64,000 nt of DNA, taken from assembly GCA_038251405.1 (NCBI GenBank), contig JBBSBH010000002.1, positions 62,001 to 126,000 on the forward strand, given 5' to 3'. Below the pieces are notes generated by a model that made no database searches, was not told the origin of the DNA, and saw only the letters and a program-made list of their open reading frames with translations. This DNA comes from JADJLQ01 sp038251405 (GTDB lineage Bacteria; Bacteroidota; Bacteroidia; Chitinophagales; Saprospiraceae). Positions 16,361-25,008 of the stretch are shown here, piece after piece. The position numbers and the translations under genes are program-made. Within the stretch, counting starts at the first letter, position 1, and each line of letters begins with the position of its first letter.

Positions 16361-16792
16361 TTATGCAGTTTTAGCTTCGATGAATGTAGTGTTAATACCA
16401 CCATCATTATTACGCCACTTCCATGCAAACCCAACAATGGATGCTGTGGTCAAAACTTCAATTGCAGTGAAAAATACATAATACGAAGTTGGCACAGCTA
16501 CAAATAATGTCATAATTAGAGTAGATGTCATTATTGAGCCTGCTATTATACTAGCCAATCGGTTTGCTTTGTAATTCAATAGCCTTGACAAAAGAACCAT
16601 AGAAAGAGGAATCATCATGTATATGGAGCCTCCGAGTAAGAAACTTTCAGTTAATTCAATGGAACCATGTTTAACAGGATCCATTAATGTTACTACATCA
16701 CCATAGGTATAAGTGAGCATTGCAAAAAGCCACAAAGCTTCAATTTTTGATTTCATGCTTGGCATTTCATTGTTGTTTACATTTGATTTCAT
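16361..16792 (-). CDS. DUF6326 family membrane protein
   Basis: 143 aa protein with four hydrophobic segments. Features that match the DUF6326 family as I recall it are KIEALWLFAMLTYTYGDVV, a LLGGSIYMMIPLSMVLLSRLLNYKANR stretch, and YYVFFTAIEVLTTASIVGFAWKW near the end. The function is unknown. The first Met (16792) gives a hydrophilic extension of about 14 residues; MKSKIEALW at 16753 may be the real start. It faces the Crp/Fnr gene at 15740 and could be its target, which is speculation. Confidence 0.7.
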   Translation of the reverse strand: MKSNVNNNEMPSMKSKIEALWLFAMLTYTYGDVVTLMDPVKHGSIELTESFLLGGSIYMMIPLSMVLLSRLLNYKANRLASIIAGSIMTSTLIMTLFVAVPTSYYVFFTAIEVLTTASIVGFAWKWRNNDGGINTTFIEAKTA

Positions 16793-17342
16793 GATTTTTG
16801 ATTTTATGTTAAAAATGTGTAGTGCAAAGATGCGTACTGCAATATTTTAATCTCGTTGACTTAAGTTAAGAAAAGAAAATGTTTCTTACAATTGACCCGG
16901 AAAAAAGCCGACCGCATAACAGCACCTACAAGAAATTGGCGGTTCAGTGGTTAAATGTACATTCGGGCTTCGTATCAACATTTGTGGTGGCAGACAGTTT
17001 AGTGCTTTGAAATCGCCAACTTCTTGTAGCTGTAAAACGTTATATGCAATTTTATAAATCCAAAAAACATTGACAATACCATTTGAACCTATTATTTTCG
17101 GAATTAAAATTAATATCCATCCGATATTAGAATATTTGGCATTTTTTATTGCTTTCAGGTATTACATTAGGTTACTTAAGTTGACAAATGACCAAATATA
17201 AAATCGAAATCGACTTTCTGATTAATAGGGGGCTGAACCATGATCTTTAAAATTCCATGGTGTAGAGTTTAATTAAAAAGTAAACAAATAATAATCGTGG
17301 GCTGTTATAGTAAACGGTGATTTGACTTTAAAACAATTATTT
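16793..17342. other. Non-coding gap with one large hairpin
   Basis: 550 bp between DUF6326 and the Lacal_2735 gene. It holds the attC-like hairpin at 16914-17048, listed separately. The first 70 bases are the upstream region of the minus-strand DUF6326 gene. The remainder (17049-17342) is AT-rich, with no ORF or repeat that I could recognise. Confidence 0.6.
16914..17048. repeat. Large attC-like imperfect hairpin
   Basis: CTACAAGAAATTGGCG (16926-16941) pairs with CGCCAACTTCTTGTAG (17014-17029) with one mismatch. Outside these arms are GCATAAC (16914-16920) and CGTTATATGC (17038-17047), which are also roughly complementary. A long imperfect palindrome bounded by xxxTAAC and GTTAxxx cores is the layout of an integron attC recombination site. 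The cores do not match RYYYAAC/GTTRRRY exactly. No intact integron integrase is present, only a degraded tyrosine recombinase 1.3 kb upstream, so the call is tentative. Confidence 0.5.
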
Positions 17343-17516
17343 ATGTTTGGACTATTTAAAAAGAAATCAGAAATAGATAAGCTTGAGGATAAATATCAAG
17401 AGCTATTAAAAGAAGCGTATAATTTGTCAACTTCTAATAGAAAGTTAAGTGATAGCAAAACTGCAGAAGCACATCAAATTCTAAAGCAAATTGAAGATTT
17501 GCAAAAGAATGTTTAA
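17343..17516 (+). CDS. Lacal_2735 family small protein
   Basis: 57 aa protein, MFGLFKKKSEIDKLEDKYQELLKEAYNLSTSNRKLSDSKTAEAHQILKQIEDLQ by segments, matching the short Flavobacteria/Bacteroidota family known as Lacal_2735. The opening MFGLFKKK and the RKLSDSKTAEA block are the recognisable parts. It is predicted to be a helical coiled coil with no membrane segment or known function. ATG 17343 is chosen over the upstream codon at 17322 because the family begins at MFGLFKKK. Confidence 0.8.
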   Translation: MFGLFKKKSEIDKLEDKYQELLKEAYNLSTSNRKLSDSKTAEAHQILKQIEDLQKNV

Positions 17517-17940
17517 ACATGGGATTTTATCTGGTTGAAAAGCTTCCAATTATGGGGACGCCACAATGGTTCAACATCAAGTGTCAACCAATTCTCATTT
17601 CAGATGTGATCATCTTTTTATCTAGATTTAATTTCAAAATAAAAACCTACAATCAAAATTTTGATATAGAGGGCCGGATAATTTAACATACAATGAAAAT
17701 GGTTAAAACGAACAGTAGATTTTATTTTTTTTAAATTTCAACGGATGGCAATTAATGGCATTTTTACGAGTAGTGGTATGACTTCAACCTATTATGAAGA
17801 TTTAAGCAAAGCTCAATGGAGACCACCAGGGTGAGTTATTGGAGATGCGTGGACATCCACTAGGACTTGTTTAAACATGATATCGCGTATCTCGTCAAAT
17901 CAAGAATGTCTGACAAGTAATAACTTAAAATTATAAACAA
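17517..17940. other. Gap with a tspO-like remnant, otherwise empty
   Basis: 424 bp without an intact gene. The only recognisable content is the TspO-like fragment at 17745-17860. The rest is AT-rich sequence in which I see no conserved frame, repeat or promoter. Confidence 0.5.
17745..17860 (+). pseudogene. Fragment of a TspO/MBR-like gene
   Basis: Reading from ATG 17745 gives YYEDLSKAQWRPPG, then TGA at 17832-17834, then VIGDAWT in the same frame. TspO proteins carry WYxxLxKPxWTPPxWVFGPxWT near the N-terminus. The stop falls where the invariant Trp (TGG) should be, so a single G-to-A change explains it. Similarity ends after AWT. The fragment is too short and damaged to be functional. Confidence 0.5.
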
Positions 17941-19417
17941 ATGAAGATAATTCTTGCTTTCCTATCAATAATAGTATGCTGTGTTAATCTGAATGGACAA
18001 TCCATTGGCTACCGTACATTTATTCCTGTAGATGAACTACAGCAGGACTTTCAAATTATAAAAACAGTGCTTAAAAACTATCATCCAGGGTTATACAGGT
18101 ATGAGGACAGTATAACCGTTGAAAGTCATTTTACAGCATTGCAAAATGAACTCAATAGGGAAATGTCATCAACTGAACTTTACATATTACTATCAAAGTT
18201 TACTGCCAAACTAAAATGTGGACATACATTTTGCAGTTATTATAATCAAAGCGGGAGCATAAAAGACAGTATTTTTAATCTTACAGATAAAGTACCATTT
18301 ACTTTTTTTCTTTTTCGTAAAAGCATGTTCATTGACAAAATTCTTTCCGAAGCCCCTCTAAATGAAGGCAGTAAAATTATTTCAATCAACAATAATCCTG
18401 TTTCTCATATTATTGACAGCCTTCTGCCCTATTTAAAAGGTGATGGAAATAATAATGGCAAACGGATAATTGATTTAGAATTATCAGGGTTAGGCAAATA
18501 TGAAGCTTTTGATACTTTTTTCCTTTGCTCTTCCGCCCAAATAAATCAACTTATGATTTAGTATTCAAAACCAAAGACAAAAATGAGCTACAAAAAGCAA
18601 GAGTAAACTGTGTAGCACGGGCTGAACGGTTTGCCCGTATGGAAATGAAATATGGCAAACAACCTGCAACCTTGGACGACTTATGGAATTTTAAAATACT
18701 AAATGAAAATACCGCATATATTAAATTAGGAACATTTGTAACCAACAAACTTACCATTGACTGGAAAAAATTCTTAGCCAGTGCATTTGACGAAATAAAA
18801 TCTAAAAATATACCTAACCTAATACTAGACATTCGAGGTAACGAAGGAGGTGATGATGAAGTAAACCTTATTCTAGGAAAATTCCTTGCAAATAAGCCTA
18901 TTATTTTTCCTGAATATAAGCAATTGCTTCGTTATGAAAAAGTATCAGATGATGTTAGACCATATTTAAATACTTGGGACAAAAGTTTCTATGACTGAAC
19001 TGGAATGCTTAGTAATTTGAAGAATGGCTTCTACACCTGGAAAAAGAACAGGGATAACGAAGTTATCAATCAGAATAAAAATGCCTTTGGAGGAAAGGTG
19101 ATTTATTGGTCAATGCTGCAAATAGTTCAGCTACTTTCTTATTTAAAGGTGGTTTACAACAAAATAAGATGGCAACAATAATCGGCTCTGAAACTGGTGG
19201 TTATAGAAAAGGCACCAATGGGGGACAGCTATTTTTTCTTTGGCTGCCCCATTCAAAAATCGAAATTGACATTCCATTAATTGGTTACTACCCTTTAACG
19301 GAACAATCAGACAGAGGTCTATTGCCTGACATTCTTGTCACGCCAACATTGGAAGATCTATTGAGTAAAAAAGACAAGGAACTTGAGAAGGCACTGGCAA
19401 TTATCAATCGGAAATAG
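17941..19417 (+). pseudogene. S41 family peptidase, frameshifted and interrupted
   Basis: One gene in three pieces. 17941-18561 has a signal peptide (MKIILAFLSIIVCCVNLNGQ) and the N-terminal region (LQQDFQIIKTVLKNYHPGLYRY, LKCGHTFC). A slip at the T-run 18516-18521 moves the frame to FRPNKSTYDLVFKT..., including LILDIRGNEGGDD, the peptidase core. TGA at 18996-18998 and a further shift near 19095 precede VNAANSSATFLFKGG (catalytic Ser region), GSETGGYRKGTNGG and ending PDILVTPTLEDLL. With two shifts and a stop, it is very likely non-functional. Intact homologues are secreted or periplasmic tail-specific proteases. Confidence 0.88.
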
Positions 19418-19969
19418 AAAAGCCCATCAGCTAACATTTGGGATTTTGTGCAAGTAGGCTGGACCAAAGTATAATCAACATTTTGCAAATCCAAAATGTG
19501 GTTCTGGTCTGACAAAGATCGTTGAACATTAGTTGTAAGCTTGTACATGTATTTGAAATCAGCAGCGGTTATCAACTTGTAAGAGCTATTACAGCTAAGC
19601 TATGGATCGAATATTTTTCCACAAAATAATTCATCGTACAGCTGCCAGGACAAATACTAGTTATTACAACCGAATAGATTATTAGTTATTTCCCTCTCTG
19701 GATACAATATTCACAGTTGATCTTCTTCCCTTACACTATCCAGTTCATTTACATTTATCCACTAGTTTCGTTCAACTGGGAGTTTTGATAATGCCTAGAA
19801 TTGTCCATTTTCTTTTAACTTTGATTAATGATTATTGATGCTCCTTTGGGTTATGTGTCATTCCTGGCGAGATTGCAAAACAACCGAATCGAAAGTAAGC
19901 AGCAAAAAAAATAATCGAACTCAACAACTTGAACACTATGAATAGGCCTGAAATAAAAAATATCTCTAA
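19418..19969. other. Non-coding gap with one hairpin
   Basis: 552 bp between the S41 pseudogene and the antiporter gene. The first 85 bases hold the hairpin at 19434-19499. No ORF, tRNA or recognised repeat was found in the remainder. Sequence just before 19970 is AT-rich but has no clear TAnnTTTG box. Confidence 0.55.
19434..19499. repeat. Imperfect hairpin after S41 pseudogene
   Basis: ACATTTGGGATTT (19434-19446) pairs with AAATCCAAAATGT (19487-19499) at 12 of 13 positions, enclosing a 40-base loop. It begins 17 bases after the pseudogene stop. The long loop and single bulge are more like an attC-type recombination site than a terminator, and no T-run follows. The call is structural only. 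Confidence 0.45.
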
Positions 19970-20926
19970 ATGCTGACTTATTTTCTATTTATCATCGGAT
20001 TTATAATACTCATAAAAGGTGCAGAATTATTGGTGAATGGAGCTTCTACTATTGCCAAAAAACTGAAAGTATCCGATTTGGTAATCGGACTGACGATAGT
20101 GGCTTTTGGCACTTCTGCTCCCGAAATGTTCGTTAATGTTTCTGCGAGCATTCAGGGTAACTCAGGAATTGCTATTGGCAATATTATCGGCAGTAACATT
20201 GCCAATATCCTTTTGATACTTGGTGTGTCCACACTTATTTTTCCTCTTGCAGTTCAAAGCACAACGGTTTGGAAAGAAATTCCTTTCAGTTTGTTGGCAG
20301 CACTGATATTGGGCATTCTTGCCAACGACTACCTGATTGATCACAAAGAAAATTCAGAATTAACTAGAAGCGATGGGCTCATATTGATTGGGTTTTTTAT
20401 CATTTTCATATATTACATCTTTAGCATTGCCAAAAAATCAGAGAATGCAGTAAATGAAGAGTTCAAACAGTTAAGCAATTTCATGACTGCGGCATACATC
20501 ATTCTGGGGTTAACAGGATTGATTTTGGGTGGAACCTGGATTAGCAATGGAGCAGTTAAGATTGCAGCTAAATTTGGAGTGAGCGAATATTTAATCGGTC
20601 TAACTGTAGTAGCCGTGGGCACTTCGCTTCCCGAACTTGCTACTTCGGCTGTGGCTGCTTATAAGAAGAACACAAACATTGCAATTGGAAATGTAATCGG
20701 CTCAAATATCTTTAACATCTTTTGGGTATTGGGGCTCAGCGCTGTGATTAAGCCATTGCCATTTCAACCATCTGCGAACTCAGATCTTGCAATGACTGTT
20801 TTTTCAAGCATATTATTATTTGCACTATTATTTGTAGGAAAAAAACATGTATTGAAAAAATGGCAGGGTGTATTGTTTCTCATACTGTATACAGGATACA
20901 TAGTTTTTATAATAAAGAGAGGGTAA
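19970..20926 (+). CDS. Calcium/sodium antiporter (CaCA family, YrbG-like)
   Basis: Inner-membrane cation/Ca2+ exchanger of 318 aa with about ten helices. The two alpha repeats that form the ion path are clear: VIGLTIVAFGTSAPEMFVNVSASIQGNSGIAIGNIIGSNIANI in the first half and LIGLTVVAVGTSLPELATSAVAAYKKNTNIAIGNVIGSNIFNI in the second, each cited here by its GTSxPE core. Complete and uninterrupted, unlike many neighbours. It has the standard length for the family. It lies alone between a pseudogene and a propeller fragment, so no operon partner informs its role. Confidence 0.93.
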   Translation: MLTYFLFIIGFIILIKGAELLVNGASTIAKKLKVSDLVIGLTIVAFGTSAPEMFVNVSASIQGNSGIAIGNIIGSNIANILLILGVSTLIFPLAVQSTTVWKEIPFSLLAALILGILANDYLIDHKENSELTRSDGLILIGFFIIFIYYIFSIAKKSENAVNEEFKQLSNFMTAAYIILGLTGLILGGTWISNGAVKIAAKFGVSEYLIGLTVVAVGTSLPELATSAVAAYKKNTNIAIGNVIGSNIFNIFWVLGLSAVIKPLPFQPSANSDLAMTVFSSILLFALLFVGKKHVLKKWQGVLFLILYTGYIVFIIKRG

Positions 20927-21144
20927 CAAATACAAAAGAAATTTACTTGAGTTGTGGTGCTGGTTACATAAATATTTTTAAACAAATGAATGCGGATACT
21001 TATGTTGCAGAAGGAAGTATTTTAATTGATTCTGGGGCAAGAACATCACTTATTATGCCTGAACTGAATCAATTAGTAGTTGCATCTCCATCATGTTTTA
21101 ATAGCAAGGCTTCATTATTAATTTATAAAATAAAATTAAAATAA
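20927..21144 (+). pseudogene. C-terminal fragment of a YncE-like beta-propeller
   Basis: The frame reads EIYLSCGAGYINIFKQ, DSGARTSLIMPELNQLVVASPS and ends LLIYKIK. This resembles the last blades of YncE/YVTN-type propeller proteins (xIYVSCGxGxIDVFxQ, GARTSLFVPELNRLFVAVP). About 70 residues remain, and sequence upstream belongs to the antiporter gene, so the N-terminal four-fifths are missing. It ends one base before the superoxide dismutase start. Confidence 0.55.
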
Positions 21145-21145
21145 A

Positions 21146-21868
21146 ATGGATAGAAAACAATTTTTGCAAAACAGTTTAATATTGGGAGGTGCATCAATAC
21201 TCCCATCAAACTCTATCTTTGCTGCCTCTGTTACAGAAAGTGGCATCGATAAATTAGTGGATAAAAATGGCAGCTTCATTCAACAAATCTTGCCATATTC
21301 CGAAACTTTTTTGGAGCCATCCATGGATGCTGAAACCTTGCACCTGCATTATACTTTTCATCACGGAGGTGCAGTAAAAGGAGCAAATAAGGATTTAGAA
21401 AATATTAAAAAAAGTATGAGTACCGAAAATTTCGAGCAAGTCGACTTTTGGACTCGAAAATTAGCATATCACTTTTCGAGCCATGTATTGCATACCATCT
21501 TTTGGACAAACCTCACAAATAAAAAAACAGAGCCAAAAAAAGAACTCTTGAATCAAATTGAAAAAGATTTTGGTTCTTTCGATAAATTAAAGTCCTATTT
21601 AGCTAAAGTATCAAAAACTGTGGAAGGTAGTGGCTGGGGAATTTTAGGGTATCAACCTTATTCTGATAGCTTAACACTATTGCAATGTGAAAACCACCAA
21701 AAATTGACTCAATGGGGAGTAATCCCATTGCTCGTAATAGATGTTTGGGAACACGCATATTACTTAAAACATAAAAACAAGGTGTCTGAATTTGTCGATG
21801 TCATCCTTGAAATTATTAATTGGGACAATGTTGCAGAGAGATTTGCAACGGCAAAAAAAATTAATTAA
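21146..21868 (+). CDS. Exported Fe/Mn superoxide dismutase
   Basis: 240 aa enzyme converting superoxide to oxygen and hydrogen peroxide. Metal ligands sit in LHYTFHHGGAVKG (His), FSSHVLHTIFW (His) and VIDVWEHAYYLKHKNK (Asp and His). The N-terminal 25 residues (MDRKQFLQNSLILGGASILPSNSIFA in outline) look like a signal peptide, so the enzyme is probably periplasmic or lipid-linked. It lacks a full twin-arginine motif. The divergence around the usual DVWEHAYY region is small, so activity is likely. Fe or Mn preference cannot be read confidently. Confidence 0.9.
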   Translation: MDRKQFLQNSLILGGASILPSNSIFAASVTESGIDKLVDKNGSFIQQILPYSETFLEPSMDAETLHLHYTFHHGGAVKGANKDLENIKKSMSTENFEQVDFWTRKLAYHFSSHVLHTIFWTNLTNKKTEPKKELLNQIEKDFGSFDKLKSYLAKVSKTVEGSGWGILGYQPYSDSLTLLQCENHQKLTQWGVIPLLVIDVWEHAYYLKHKNKVSEFVDVILEIINWDNVAERFATAKKIN

Positions 21869-22143
21869 AAACAGTATTGCCAGCATCATATATAAAAATA
21901 GCGGATTAGGTGCTAAATCGAAAATATAATCATAAAATAAGATTATTGAAAACCCGATAAGTTAGTGCGACAATATCTGCTCCCTTTCATATACCAGACC
22001 GTTAACGATCATGCTATGATAACACACCGTACCGAAAATAAACAATAAAAAGACAATACAGCTAAAAACCATCGAATCCAGACCAAATCTAAAAACAGTA
22101 CAGGGGTAAATGAATAACAGGTGAGCCTTAATAAAATAGTAAA

Positions 22144-22728
22144 ATGAACAGAGACAAATTAATTCAATTTATTGAAAAGGTCATTCCAATGCCGCGACCC
22201 AGGGTTGAAGAAATAGCATCGAGTTTCAAAAACATCGAAATTGCTAAAGGCGATTATTTTATCACGTATGATAAAATAAATAGCAAATACCTATTCCTGG
22301 AGAACGGATTCATACGGGCATTTACTTTTGACCTGGACGGCAATGAAGTAACTACTGAATTTTATTCGGAAAGCCAAATGGTTTTTGAAGTAGCTTCGTT
22401 TTTCCAGGGAACAACTTCCAAGGAAAATTTTCAAGCACTTCAGGACTGTAATGGCTGGTACATTACTTATGAGCAACTGCAAACATTGTTTCATACCATT
22501 CCTGAATTTAGAGAATTTGGAAGAATGATTTTGGTAAAGGGTTTTATTTCCTTCAAACAACGCACTCTTTCATTAATAAATGAGACCGCAGAGCAACGGT
22601 TAGAGAATCTAATTAGAGTAAGGCCTGAAATTTTTCAAAAAGCACCCTTAAAAAATATTGCCTCCTATCTGGGCATTACTGATACCTCCCTGAGCAGAAT
22701 AAGAAGAGAAATGCCGAACAAAAGATAA
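22144..22728 (+). CDS. Crp/Fnr family transcriptional regulator
   Basis: 194 aa regulator with a cNMP-binding-like barrel (IAKGDYFITYDKINSKYLFLENGFIRAFTF) and a C-terminal HTH (PLKNIASYLGITDTSLSRIRREM). RIRRE and the AEQRLENLIRVRPEIFQKAPLKNIASYLG block are typical of Bacteroidota Crp-like proteins. It precedes a membrane gene at 22805 on the same strand by 76 bases, which is a plausible target or operon partner. The ligand is unknown. Confidence 0.88.
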   Translation: MNRDKLIQFIEKVIPMPRPRVEEIASSFKNIEIAKGDYFITYDKINSKYLFLENGFIRAFTFDLDGNEVTTEFYSESQMVFEVASFFQGTTSKENFQALQDCNGWYITYEQLQTLFHTIPEFREFGRMILVKGFISFKQRTLSLINETAEQRLENLIRVRPEIFQKAPLKNIASYLGITDTSLSRIRREMPNKR

Positions 22729-22804
22729 TTTCATTTCTTGTCATTTGGCAAGCCACCATTATTCTGGAACATAGACTTTTGTATGAATTTTAAATCATAA
22801 CAAA

Positions 22805-23542
22805 ATGAGCAATATTCCAACATTTATTAGCCTTCTGTTTGCAGCCACAACATTTCTTACCGTATGGATGTTTTACAAAGCTTCCGGTAAATCAAAACCA
22901 ATACTAATGGGCATTTTAGCCTGGATGGTGATACAGGCCATTATAGCTCTAACCGGGTTTTATCAGGTTCCTTATTCGATGCCACCACGGTTTGTATTGC
23001 TTATCGGTCCGGTAATTATTATTTCCATTTTGCTTCTGGTGACAAAGTGGGGCAAAGCATTTATGGATACACTTGATTTAAAAGTACTGACATTAATGAA
23101 CACCATTAGAATTCCGGTAGAAATAACCTTGTTCTTTGTTTATTCGGCTGGATTAATCCCAGTCCTAATGACATTTGAAGGGAATAACTTTGATATACTA
23201 TCAGGCATTACAGCTCCACTGATATTTTACTTCGTATTTATTATAAAAAAACTAGGCAAGACAGTATTATTGCTTTGGAATTTTCTATGCATCGGCCTAC
23301 TTATAAATGTTATAGTTATTGCAATACTCTCAGCCCAAACTCCTTTTCAAAGACTTGCGTTTGACCAGCCTAATATTGGGGTAACCATTTTCCCATTTAT
23401 TTGGCTTCCTTGTGTGGTTGTGCCCATTGTACTGATTGGCCACTTATCCGCCATTAGGCAATTGCTAAAAACAATTAGAATTAATCACCAGGTGAAATAC
23501 GAATGTGAAATTTCAAAAATAGAGAAACCCGAATTGCTATAG
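22805..23542 (+). CDS. Multi-spanning membrane protein of unknown function
   Basis: 245 aa with about seven hydrophobic segments spread over residues 5-230 and a short charged C-terminal tail (RQLLKTIRINHQVKYECEISKIEKPELL). I do not recognise a named domain. The N-terminus (IPTFISLLFAATTFLTVWMFYKAS) could be a signal anchor. Same strand and 76 bases after a Crp/Fnr gene, so the pair may be a regulator with its target. It ends directly before a stretch starting GGCGGTTTGGCAAAGTGGCG, which resembles sequence at other gene boundaries in this region. Confidence 0.6.
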   Translation: MSNIPTFISLLFAATTFLTVWMFYKASGKSKPILMGILAWMVIQAIIALTGFYQVPYSMPPRFVLLIGPVIIISILLLVTKWGKAFMDTLDLKVLTLMNTIRIPVEITLFFVYSAGLIPVLMTFEGNNFDILSGITAPLIFYFVFIIKKLGKTVLLLWNFLCIGLLINVIVIAILSAQTPFQRLAFDQPNIGVTIFPFIWLPCVVVPIVLIGHLSAIRQLLKTIRINHQVKYECEISKIEKPELL

Positions 23543-23843
23543 GCGGTTTGGCAAAGTGGCGGTTCAATGCACCAAGAACACATTTATCGTTAATCAACCA
23601 TTGGTTTTATGATTTACCATTTGACGATAATGAAGCTGCAGATAATTTTTTAGCCAGGTTGGAGAATTTGATGAAGTAAAAAACGGATATGAAATTAGAA
23701 TCAGACTTGAATGTCCGTAATCGTTTACTAAAATATTTAAACCCAATAAAAGCATTTCTTCTCCATAAATCAAATTGAGCTTTCAGCTTAGTAGTTGGCA
23801 AATTTTATGACTAACTTTGTACATTAATTTTTTAATACCATAA
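23543..23843. other. Gap with gene remnant and -7 box
   Basis: 301 bp. It opens with GGCGGTTTGGCAAAGTGGCGG (20 of these bases begin at 23543), a motif similar to GGGGGTTTGGCAAATAGCGG near 25782. Around 23605-23679, one frame reads FYDLPFDDNEAADNFLARLENLMK then stop, which looks like the tail of a lost gene. TAACTTTG (23812-23819) is a -7 box for the epimerase gene, though no -33 TTG has correct spacing. Confidence 0.45.
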
Positions 23844-24488
23844 ATGAAAGTTATACTAACCGGTGCAACAGGAATGGTAGGCGAAGGCGTACTATTTGAA
23901 TGTTTGGAAAATAGTACTGTTACCGAAGTACTCGTTGTCGGCAGAAAACACTACGACTTACAACATCCCAAATTGAAAGAATTAATTGTTCCTGACTTTT
24001 TGAAAATCAATGATTTTATAAATCAATTAACAGGTTATGATGCCTGTTTTTATTGTGCTGGAATTAGTTCGGTAGGTATGAAAGAAGAAAAATACACTAT
24101 GATTACATACGATACCACCATGGTTTTTGCCAGAGCGTTATTGAAACAAAACTCTAATCTGGTCTTTAATTTTGTTTCGGGAAAAAGTACCGACAGCACC
24201 GGGAAAGGCAAAATAATGTGGGCAAGAGTAAAAGGTAAAACCGAAAACGATTTGATGAAATTGGGCTTTAAAAGTCAATACAATTTTAGACCAGGTGCCA
24301 TGCTTCCTTTCGATGGACAAAAAAATGCTAACAAAACATATACTGTTATTGCAAAAATCATAAAATTTTTCTCTTCAAAAAGTATTCTTACACTTAGTGA
24401 ACTCGGCAAAGCAATGATTCATGCTACTATGCATGGTTATCCCAAACAAATATTGGAAACCACGGATATAAACGCACTGGCTAAATGA
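23844..24488 (+). CDS. NAD(P)-dependent epimerase/dehydratase-like protein
   Basis: 214 aa atypical SDR protein. The dinucleotide-binding loop is at the very N-terminus (VILTGATGMVGEGVL, TGxTGxVG), with a YCAGISSVGMKEE segment and a later FRPGAMLPF motif typical of the YbjT/HSCARG-like NAD(P)-binding group. The classical YxxxK catalytic motif is not evident, so it may be a nucleotide sensor or have an altered activity. It is complete and preceded by a TAACTTTG -7 box at 23812-23819. Neighbouring sequence on both sides is debris. Confidence 0.8.
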   Translation: MKVILTGATGMVGEGVLFECLENSTVTEVLVVGRKHYDLQHPKLKELIVPDFLKINDFINQLTGYDACFYCAGISSVGMKEEKYTMITYDTTMVFARALLKQNSNLVFNFVSGKSTDSTGKGKIMWARVKGKTENDLMKLGFKSQYNFRPGAMLPFDGQKNANKTYTVIAKIIKFFSSKSILTLSELGKAMIHATMHGYPKQILETTDINALAK

Positions 24489-25008
24489 AATCCATTTACA
24501 GCAAGACAAAAGTTTAAATTTATTCCACCAGCTGAAAGTAATCTTGACACTTTTACTTTCTTCGAGACTCTTCAGAATTTCTTTAGCGCATGCAACTATT
24601 AAAATGGACATTAAAATAACTCTCAAATTGACGAGACAAGAAACTTTGAAGTTGAAATAAACTATGCTGACCACGATAATTCACAGCCGAAGTAGGAAAA
24701 TATTACAATAGCTTAGTAAGCAATAGAGCGACTTAAAACAATGGCCACTGCTACCAAAAGCATTTAATACAATAGGACTTGAAGGAAGCAAATTCAGCCT
24801 CATATAACTCCTAATCATTAATTACGGCTTCACCGTAATTAATTCGCTTCTTCATTTTGCACCGCTCTCTGTACTCAGGCTTACTTTGTGGTTTAATAAA
24901 ATTTTCGTTCCTTTAATTGGCATTTGTGCCGGACAAAAATAGTAACAAATCCCCCGACTTCCCAAATGCCGATAGTTAGAAGCCTGGCTATGATGAAACA
25001 CCAACAGA
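24489..25008. other. Non-coding gap with hairpin and gene debris
   Basis: 520 bp. It contains a perfect hairpin at 24817-24843 (listed separately). A second, weaker pair is GGCATTTG near 24919 with CAAATGCC near 24964. Short open stretches such as QWPLLPKAFNTIGLEG around 24740-24790 look like debris of a lost gene that I cannot identify. Confidence 0.45.
24817..24843. terminator. Perfect 11 bp hairpin
   Basis: ATTAATTACGG (24817-24827), loop CTTCA, CCGTAATTAAT (24833-24843). The stem is perfect but no T-run follows, so it may be a weak terminator for the epimerase transcript or part of a decayed recombination site. Confidence 0.4.

Noticed and set aside
20860..21144. Independent 94 aa gene starting at 20860
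   Set aside because: Its first third overlaps the antiporter coding region in another frame; only the propeller-like tail from about 20927 is meaningful, as a fragment.
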